Below, in pieces: positions 57,853-64,000 of a stretch of 64,000 nt of DNA (the first letter of the stretch is position 1; every line of letters begins with the position of its first letter). Both the position numbers and the translations under genes were made by a program. The notes beneath the pieces were generated by a model. It had not been told where the DNA came from, did not search any database, and saw only the letters and a list, made by a program, of their open reading frames with translations. Source of the DNA: Spirosoma panaciterrae DSM 21099 (GTDB lineage Bacteria; Bacteroidota; Bacteroidia; Cytophagales; Spirosomataceae); NCBI RefSeq assembly GCF_000374025.1, contig NZ_KB893177.1, positions 1-64,000 of the forward strand. The letters are read 5' to 3'.

Positions 57853-60240
57853 ATGAAAAAAGGTACGACCTATCTTACCAATCTCGTCCGCTTAGTAGCC
57901 TTGCTGCTAATCAATCTGCCCGTATGGGCGCAAGTTTCCATTTCAGGTAAAGTAGCTGATGCTGAAGGCGGTACGCTACCTGGTGCCGCCGTTGTTCTGG
58001 AAGGCACCTATAAAGGTACTTATACCGACGCTGCCGGAAACTTCCAGCTTACCAATTTGAAGCCGGGCTCCGTATCCGTAAAAATTTCATTGTTAGGGTA
58101 CGAACCACAAACACAAACCATATCGCTGACCCAGAATACGACCATCGACTTTAAATTAACCAAAACAGCGGTTGCCGTCGATGAAGTTGTGGTCAGTGCC
58201 ACGCGGGCCAATCAGAAATCAGCCATTGCGTATAGCAATGTTTCCCGTCGGGACCTGGACAAGCTAAATCTGGGGCAGGATATTCCGCAGTTACTCAACT
58301 TTACGCCTTCCATCGTCACCACGTCCGATGCGGGTGCAGGCGTGGGCTATACAGGCATCCGCATTCGGGGATCGGATGCCACGCGGGTCAATGTGACCTT
58401 GAATGGTATACCTTACAACGATGCTGAGTCGCAGGGAACATTTTTTGTCGATATGCCCGACTTTGCCTCTTCGGTAAGTAGTATCCAGATTCAGCGGGGT
58501 GTTGGAACATCGACCAACGGGGCAGGCGCTTTTGGCGCATCGGTGAACATCCAGACCAACAAGCTGGAAACAAACCCCTACGCTGAAACCAACCTGTCGG
58601 CTGGTTCATTTGGCACTCGTAAACTGAACGTGCTGGCTGGTACAGGGCTGCTCAACGGCCATTTTGCCGTAGATGCCCGCTTATCGACCATTCACTCCGA
58701 TGGATTTATTGACCGGGCGTTTTCGAACCTCAAATCCTTTTATCTGTCGGGGGGCTATTATGGGAAAAAGGGCTTTATCCGGCTGAACGCTTTTTCGGGT
58801 CAGGAGCAGACCTACCAGGCCTGGAATGGTATACCGGAAGATATTCTGAAGACAAATCGGACGTATAACGCCTTTACATACGACAATCAGACTGATAACT
58901 ACCAGCAGGATAATTACCAGCTTATCAGCTCGTATGAACTCAGCAAAAATTGGCGGGCTAACCTTTCATTTTTCTATACAAAGGGGAAAGGCTATTACGA
59001 AGAGTTCAAGCCCAATGACAGTTTCAGCAAATATGGATTACCCAACGTAACCATTGGCGATTCTGTGATCACCAAAACCGACATTATCCGACGCAAATGG
59101 CTGGATAATGATTTTTATGGGACTGTATTCTCGTTCGATTATAACAGCTTCGGGAAACTGACGGCAAACATTGGGGGGGGCTGGAACCAGTATCAGGGTG
59201 CTCACTACGGTGAAATCATCTGGGCCCGTGTAGCAGGCAATACCAACATACGGGAGCGTTACTACAACGACGATGCGATCAAAACCGATTTCAACGTGTA
59301 TGCGAAAGCTTTTTACCAGTTCAGTAATCGGCTCAACGGGTTTCTGGATTTGCAGGTCCGAACGGTTGGGTATTCGTTCTTAGGGTTCAACAGCCAATTG
59401 CAGAATGTACAGCAAAACGCCAACCTGACATTTTTCAATCCCAAAGCGGGTCTGACCTATACACTCAACGACCAGAGCACGTTTTATGGCTCGGTAGGTG
59501 TAGGCCACCGCGAGCCCAATCGCGATGATTACACCCAATCGACGCCCGCCAGCCGACCCAAATCCGAGCAGCTTATCGATTACGAAGCTGGGTATAAACT
59601 TCAAACGGAAGGGCTAGCCTTTACGGCTAATGTGTATTACATGGATTATAAAAATCAATTGGTGTTATCGGGCCAGTTGAACGATGTAGGGGCTTACAAC
59701 CGGGTCAATATCCCCGTTAGTTATCGCGCTGGCCTGGAACTGGAAGCTGGGGCCCGGCTGGCCAAACAACTCCGCTGGAATGTGAACGCCACCTTCAGCC
59801 AGAACAAGGTCAAAAATTTTACCGAATACCTCGACAATTACGACAACGGACTTCAGGAAGCCCGTCAGTACAGCCAGACCGACATTTCATTTTCGCCCAA
59901 TGTAATTGCAGGTTCACAGCTACTATTTACACCTGCCAAAGGGCTGGAGTTGGGTCTTTTATCAAAGTATGTCGGAAAGCAATATCTGGACAACACGTCG
60001 AACGAAAGTCGAAAGCTGAACCCCTACTTTACCAACGATGTTCGGCTGATTTATACCCTTAAACCAAAGTTCGCTCAGGAAATTGCCTTCACGTTACTTT
60101 TCAACAACATGCTGAATGAACTTTATGAATCGAACGGGTATACGTATGCCTATATTTCGGAAGGGAAAGTGTATGCTGATAATGCCTATTATCCACAGGC
60201 AGGGCGGAATTTTCTGGCAGGTGTCCGGTTACGGTTTTAG
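57853..60240 (+). CDS. TonB-dependent receptor, likely thiamine-related
   Basis: A 795-aa outer-membrane transporter. Signal peptide (ending PVWAQ), a carboxypeptidase-regulatory-like domain (about 27-110; SISGKVADAEGGTLPGA), the plug (about 118-240; IRIRGSDATRVNVTLNGIP) and a 22-strand barrel ending in a C-terminal Phe (RLRF). TonB-dependent receptors of this kind import scarce nutrients. Because a TPP riboswitch precedes it, the cargo is probably thiamine, its phosphates or a precursor; that is inference from regulation. Its stop overlaps the stop of the convergent gene by 3 bases. Confidence 0.93.
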   Translation: MKKGTTYLTNLVRLVALLLINLPVWAQVSISGKVADAEGGTLPGAAVVLEGTYKGTYTDAAGNFQLTNLKPGSVSVKISLLGYEPQTQTISLTQNTTIDFKLTKTAVAVDEVVVSATRANQKSAIAYSNVSRRDLDKLNLGQDIPQLLNFTPSIVTTSDAGAGVGYTGIRIRGSDATRVNVTLNGIPYNDAESQGTFFVDMPDFASSVSSIQIQRGVGTSTNGAGAFGASVNIQTNKLETNPYAETNLSAGSFGTRKLNVLAGTGLLNGHFAVDARLSTIHSDGFIDRAFSNLKSFYLSGGYYGKKGFIRLNAFSGQEQTYQAWNGIPEDILKTNRTYNAFTYDNQTDNYQQDNYQLISSYELSKNWRANLSFFYTKGKGYYEEFKPNDSFSKYGLPNVTIGDSVITKTDIIRRKWLDNDFYGTVFSFDYNSFGKLTANIGGGWNQYQGAHYGEIIWARVAGNTNIRERYYNDDAIKTDFNVYAKAFYQFSNRLNGFLDLQVRTVGYSFLGFNSQLQNVQQNANLTFFNPKAGLTYTLNDQSTFYGSVGVGHREPNRDDYTQSTPASRPKSEQLIDYEAGYKLQTEGLAFTANVYYMDYKNQLVLSGQLNDVGAYNRVNIPVSYRAGLELEAGARLAKQLRWNVNATFSQNKVKNFTEYLDNYDNGLQEARQYSQTDISFSPNVIAGSQLLFTPAKGLELGLLSKYVGKQYLDNTSNESRKLNPYFTNDVRLIYTLKPKFAQEIAFTLLFNNMLNELYESNGYTYAYISEGKVYADNAYYPQAGRNFLAGVRLRF

Positions 60241-62903
60241 TGTACCAATAGCCGCTGATGTATAGCTGGCTGGCCAGTTGGGTAAATCGTAACCTGATAC
60301 AACCCGGCTGGCCAGTCTGCTACCGAAACGCCATACGTATTCGGGCCCGCTATGTATCGGATCGAGCGCTCATAGATCGGGCGACCCATCAGGTCAGAAA
60401 CCCGAAGCTGGGCAGCACCCGGTAATGTAGCTTCATACCGAATGGTGATTTGCTCTCGGGCAGGCGATGGAAATACACGTAGTTTGGTTTCCAGTTCGGG
60501 CTCTGTAGCGGTCAAAACCTGACTACTGAACAGGTATGGCTTGCTGATGATTGCTTTCTCAAACTGGGGCGAACTCCAGAACAGTTTCGACGTTGCATAG
60601 CCCTGGCTTTCTAAAAAGTCCATCTGAATGGTGTAGGACTGACCAGCTACCAGATCAAGCTTTCCTAACCACTCGAGCGACGGCTGAGCCTCCCACTTAT
60701 CGATCAGTAGTTTGTTATTTACCGAAAGGCGAACGCCATCGTCGGTTTGGGTGTAAAACGTATAGGTATCGTTGAAAGGCACCTGAATTTTTCCCGTCCA
60801 GCGCACCACAAAATGATCGGCCCCTACATTTGGCGCCGGTTCTCCTTCACCCCAGTCAAAATTGATCGTTTCGTCCGTTCGGCTATAGGCTGGCGTTCCT
60901 GCAATCTGGTCGGTATTGCTGTAGTATTCAGCAAATAAGCCATTGCCCGACGAAGGGGGTAAAGCCTGATATTGCATTGTCAGCGTTGGGCTTCCGGGCT
61001 GCACTTCATAGGTGACCAACGGCGCATTCTGACCATTACCCCAGCCTATAAATTTATAGAAACCATCCGATGTAGCCGTATAGGGTTTTGTTTCCAGACT
61101 ACGCAGCATGCCTACTACCGATTGAAACGTCATATCGGGTTGCCGAGGCTCTCCATCCAGATACACTCGCACTCCCGTAACACTACTGGCAATCGTGACG
61201 GTAGCAAGCTCAGGTTTTATATCCACGAACGTTTCGTTGGTTAAGCCCGACACATCGGTTGCCAGTAGATGTACACGATACCAGACTTCGGTAGACGTCT
61301 CGCCCACACGCGGAATTTTAAACGTACCTGTCGTGATGCCCGAAACAGGGTCAAGGGCAGGATGAACGTGATCGTCATGGTGAAAATCGATCCACCAGGT
61401 CAGCTTAGCATTCGATAAAGGTTGCTGATTGGCACTCACCGCATCGCCTGCGAAGGTGAGCACATCGCCCGCCCGGTATGTTTTGTTAGTTATGGGCTGC
61501 TGGATACGCGCTACGGGCCGCTGTGCCTGCACTACCCGCAACGACATCACGTCTGACGTATCGGCCCCTAAGGCATTTGACACAATACAGTAAACGGTAG
61601 TTCCATTGTTGGCCAGTGTAGGACTACTGATGGTGTATTGGCTCTGATCGGCTCCAGCAATCAGCTTTCCATTCTGATACCATTTGTACATCAGTGGCTT
61701 CTGCCCAACCGCATTGACACTAAATGTAATTGACTCCCCAACGGGCACAAAGGCATTAGGCGACTGGCTACTGATATACGGCAGCCCCGAATCGAAAAAT
61801 GATACTTTATGCAGGGAGCCATTCCAGGTTGAAGTATTGTCTTGCTGGGTACCGCCCCCAAGCCCAGATCGGGCCAGATAATACAAGTACCCATCAGGAC
61901 TGGTCGCTATCCCCACAGGACGGTCAACATTCGTTACAAATGAACCAATGATCTGACCATTGGCCGGATCAAGCGTATAGATGGTGCCATTGCAGTAGTC
62001 TGCAAAAAATGCTTTGCCTTTATACTCGGTGGGGAAGCGAAGCGTAGGCGGGTTATACATGGCCATACCGGTTATGGCACAGCCGGTATTATGGTCATAC
62101 ACCTGAAGCGGGTCGGCATAATTCTCAGGGGCATCCTGGTTGGTACGACGCCCTTCAATAAGCGGCCAGCCGTAGTTTTTACCAGCCCGAATCTCATTGA
62201 TTTCTTCAAAACTGGCATCGCCTACATCGCCCACCAGAATCCGTCCGGATACTGGGTCAATATCCATACTGAATGGATTCCGTAAACCCAGCGCGTAAAT
62301 AGCCTGGTATTTACCTTGTAGCTGACCGATAAACGGGTTATCGGCTGGAATACTGCCATCGTCATTTAGCCGCAAAACTTTTCCGAGCAGGCTATTAAGA
62401 TTTTGGGCCGCCGACGCGTTGGTTCCTTCTCCGGTGGCAATATATAGCTTTCGATCAGGGCCAAACCGCATTACCCCAGCATTATGAACGGTGGCTAATA
62501 GCGGGTCAAAATCGATCAATACAGTTTCGCTAGCCGGATCAGCCACACCATTAGGCGCCCGAAAACGGCTTAGTCGGTTATGATTCTGGCCGTTTACGGT
62601 GTAATAAACGTAGAAATAGGGTGTTCGCGGAAAATCCGGGTGAAAACAAAGGCCAGACAGCCCCCGCTCATTGGTAACATCGATATTAGTAACCGTCATG
62701 AACGGATCGGGCGAAAGCACATCCTTGACAACCTCCCGGATTTTCCCATCTTTTTCGATCACAAAAAGCCGCCCATCGGGCGCAAAGGCAAGACCTGTCG
62801 GGTTCAGATTACGGGCAACCTGTTTCTCCACAAACCCACTCGGCAGTTGGGCAAACGCCGATTTCAGCAAACCAATCAGTAAGACCGTATAAATGAATCG
62901 CAT
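60237..62903 (-). CDS. Secreted PQQ-type sugar dehydrogenase with PA14 and T9SS domains
   Basis: An 888-aa multi-domain secreted protein. Signal peptide 1-18; a glucose/sorbosone dehydrogenase propeller (about 20-350; GLAFAPDGRLFVIEKDGKI, GLRNPFSMDIDP); an Ig-like domain (about 375-455; YKWYQNGKLI); two more beta-sandwich segments, including VYLDGEPRQPD; a PA14 domain (about 650-785; GLFAEYYSN, YTQTDDGVRLSVNNKLLID); and a type A T9SS sorting domain (about 800-888; FPSPAREQITIRY, GLYQVTIYPTG). It would oxidise or bind carbohydrate outside the cell. Confidence 0.93.
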   Translation of the reverse strand: MRFIYTVLLIGLLKSAFAQLPSGFVEKQVARNLNPTGLAFAPDGRLFVIEKDGKIREVVKDVLSPDPFMTVTNIDVTNERGLSGLCFHPDFPRTPYFYVYYTVNGQNHNRLSRFRAPNGVADPASETVLIDFDPLLATVHNAGVMRFGPDRKLYIATGEGTNASAAQNLNSLLGKVLRLNDDGSIPADNPFIGQLQGKYQAIYALGLRNPFSMDIDPVSGRILVGDVGDASFEEINEIRAGKNYGWPLIEGRRTNQDAPENYADPLQVYDHNTGCAITGMAMYNPPTLRFPTEYKGKAFFADYCNGTIYTLDPANGQIIGSFVTNVDRPVGIATSPDGYLYYLARSGLGGGTQQDNTSTWNGSLHKVSFFDSGLPYISSQSPNAFVPVGESITFSVNAVGQKPLMYKWYQNGKLIAGADQSQYTISSPTLANNGTTVYCIVSNALGADTSDVMSLRVVQAQRPVARIQQPITNKTYRAGDVLTFAGDAVSANQQPLSNAKLTWWIDFHHDDHVHPALDPVSGITTGTFKIPRVGETSTEVWYRVHLLATDVSGLTNETFVDIKPELATVTIASSVTGVRVYLDGEPRQPDMTFQSVVGMLRSLETKPYTATSDGFYKFIGWGNGQNAPLVTYEVQPGSPTLTMQYQALPPSSGNGLFAEYYSNTDQIAGTPAYSRTDETINFDWGEGEPAPNVGADHFVVRWTGKIQVPFNDTYTFYTQTDDGVRLSVNNKLLIDKWEAQPSLEWLGKLDLVAGQSYTIQMDFLESQGYATSKLFWSSPQFEKAIISKPYLFSSQVLTATEPELETKLRVFPSPAREQITIRYEATLPGAAQLRVSDLMGRPIYERSIRYIAGPNTYGVSVADWPAGLYQVTIYPTGQPAIHQRLLVH

Positions 62904-63005
62904 CAGACCAATATAAATAGACAGTTAAGTTAATGTTTTCTCATATTTCGTTCATGAGACCACATTAATATGACTAAATTCTAATTTTATGGTCACATCT
63001 AACGA

Positions 63006-64000
63006 TCAGCCGATTGCCCGCTCCAGGTCCTGAATCAGATCATCTACATCCTCAATCCCTACACTGAGTCGAATAAGCGTGTCTTTCAGACCGTTTCGCT
63101 CCCGCTCTTCTTTCGGAATACTGGCATGGGTCATACTAGCCGGATGCGTGCAGAGCGACTCGACACCACCCAGCGATTCGCCTAATGAAAACACCTCAAA
63201 ACTTTCCATGACCCGCACGGCTTCGGGCATCGAATCGCCTTTGAGTTCAAAAGACAACATACCCCCAAAATCACGCATCTGCGTTTTGGCCAGTTCATGG
63301 CCACCATGCGACTCCAGCCCCGGATAATGCACCTGACTCACTTTGGGGTGCTGTTGTAAATAACGGGCTACCTTCAGGGCATTTTCGCAGTGCCGTTGCA
63401 TCCGAACATGCAGCGTTTTGATTCCTCTCAGTACCAGAAAGCAGTCCTGTGGCCCCGGCACGGCTCCGCAGGCATTCTGAATAAAGGCCAGCCGCTGAGC
63501 CGTTTCGTCGTCGTTCAGGATGATAGCCCCCATCACCGTGTCGGAGTGTCCACCAAGGTATTTGGTCACGGAATGCATCACTATATCGGCCCCCAGATCG
63601 AGTGGATTTTGAAGATAGGGCGAGGCAAACGTGTTGTCGACGACCAATTGAATGTTGTGCTGTTGGGTAATGGCCGAAATAGCGGCAATATCCACTAAGC
63701 GTAGCAGTGGATTGGTTGGCGTTTCGATCCAGACCATTTTGGTAGCGGGTGTAATGGCCGCTTCCAGATTGGCCGGATTGTCTAGCCCGACAAACTTAAA
63801 CGTCAGGCCAAACTCCTGAAACACCCGAACCATAATCCGATAGGTACCGCCATAGAGGTCATTACTGGCAATAATCTCGTCGCCCGGTTTGAATAGTTTC
63901 AGAATGGCATCGGTAGCCCCTAACCCCGACGAAAAACAAATCCCATGTTTGCCATTTTCAAGCGCGGCCAGGTTGTTTTGCAGCACCGTTCGGGTAGGGT
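63006..64000 (-). CDS. Cystathionine gamma-synthase family PLP enzyme, partial
   Basis: The gene runs off the right edge: the frame is open up to 64000, and the last visible codons (PTRTV before LQNNLAALENG) are the conserved region before the PLP site. About 331 residues are visible. PLP lysine lies in SVTKYLGGHSD; VVDNTFASPYLQNP and SLGGVESLCTHPASMTH are also typical of the Cys/Met metabolism family. It may be a cystathionine gamma-synthase or gamma-lyase; the two cannot be told apart here. GTG at 63986 is not the real start. Confidence 0.92.
   Translation of the reverse strand, partial: PTRTVLQNNLAALENGKHGICFSSGLGATDAILKLFKPGDEIIASNDLYGGTYRIMVRVFQEFGLTFKFVGLDNPANLEAAITPATKMVWIETPTNPLLRLVDIAAISAITQQHNIQLVVDNTFASPYLQNPLDLGADIVMHSVTKYLGGHSDTVMGAIILNDDETAQRLAFIQNACGAVPGPQDCFLVLRGIKTLHVRMQRHCENALKVARYLQQHPKVSQVHYPGLESHGGHELAKTQMRDFGGMLSFELKGDSMPEAVRVMESFEVFSLGESLGGVESLCTHPASMTHASIPKEERERNGLKDTLIRLSVGIEDVDDLIQDLERAIG

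Overview
The window looks like chromosomal DNA of a member of the Bacteroidota, most likely order Cytophagales (Spirosoma-like). Support: type IX secretion features (a PorP/SprF protein, a CHU_C type B sorting domain, a type A sorting domain), a fused CcoNO cbb3 oxidase, LytS/LytTR regulators, SusC-like TonB receptor architecture, and promoters of the TTG-N17-23-TAnnTTTG type. The species call is inference. Nothing indicates a plasmid or prophage. The only mobile-element trace is the tail of an IS110-family transposase at the left edge.

Layout. 0-5 kb: IS110 remnant, MFS transporter, the cytochrome c maturation pair ccmC/ccmD, and a LytS/LytTR two-component pair. 5-13 kb: a fatty-acid desaturase, then a complete cbb3 oxidase operon ccoS-ccoNO-ccoQ-ccoP-ccoG-ccoH plus a COG2836 membrane protein, preceded by two tandem Fnr-geometry palindromes. 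13-25 kb: small hypotheticals, a thioredoxin-like/UspA divergent pair, a four-gene operon with overlapping starts (barrel, GDPD lipoprotein, barrel, metallophosphoesterase), two envelope proteins, a secreted amidohydrolase, a lone receiver domain and an esterase/SMP-30 fusion.

25.3-35.9 kb is the most interesting part: one minus-strand cassette encoding FHA protein, 27-aa membrane peptide, PP2C phosphatase, two tandem Ser/Thr kinases, a 1326-aa protein that joins a SEDS glycosyltransferase (RodA/FtsW) to a class B penicillin-binding protein, and a second FHA protein. The same set of functions makes up the actinobacterial fhaA-fhaB-pstP-rodA-pbpA-pknA-pknB locus. I read it as a phospho-signalling system controlling peptidoglycan synthesis in a Gram-negative, with polymerase and cross-linker in one chain.

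36-64 kb is mainly core genome: sugar/amidohydrolase enzymes, HD phosphohydrolase, Crp-type regulator, initiator tRNA-Met, era, der, an ArsR-type regulator, ruvB, a CHU_C adhesin facing a PorP/SprF gene, ettA, a DUF349 protein, serS, lysC, ribH, a TPR protein, a TPP riboswitch driving a TonB-dependent receptor, a secreted sugar dehydrogenase with PA14 and T9SS domains, and a partial cystathionine gamma-synthase family gene.

A genome-wide habit shows throughout: many gene boundaries carry long, near-perfect inverted repeats (18-30 bp arms) of several unrelated sequence families, often touching a stop codon. Some are obvious terminators; others lie inside operons and have no T-run.
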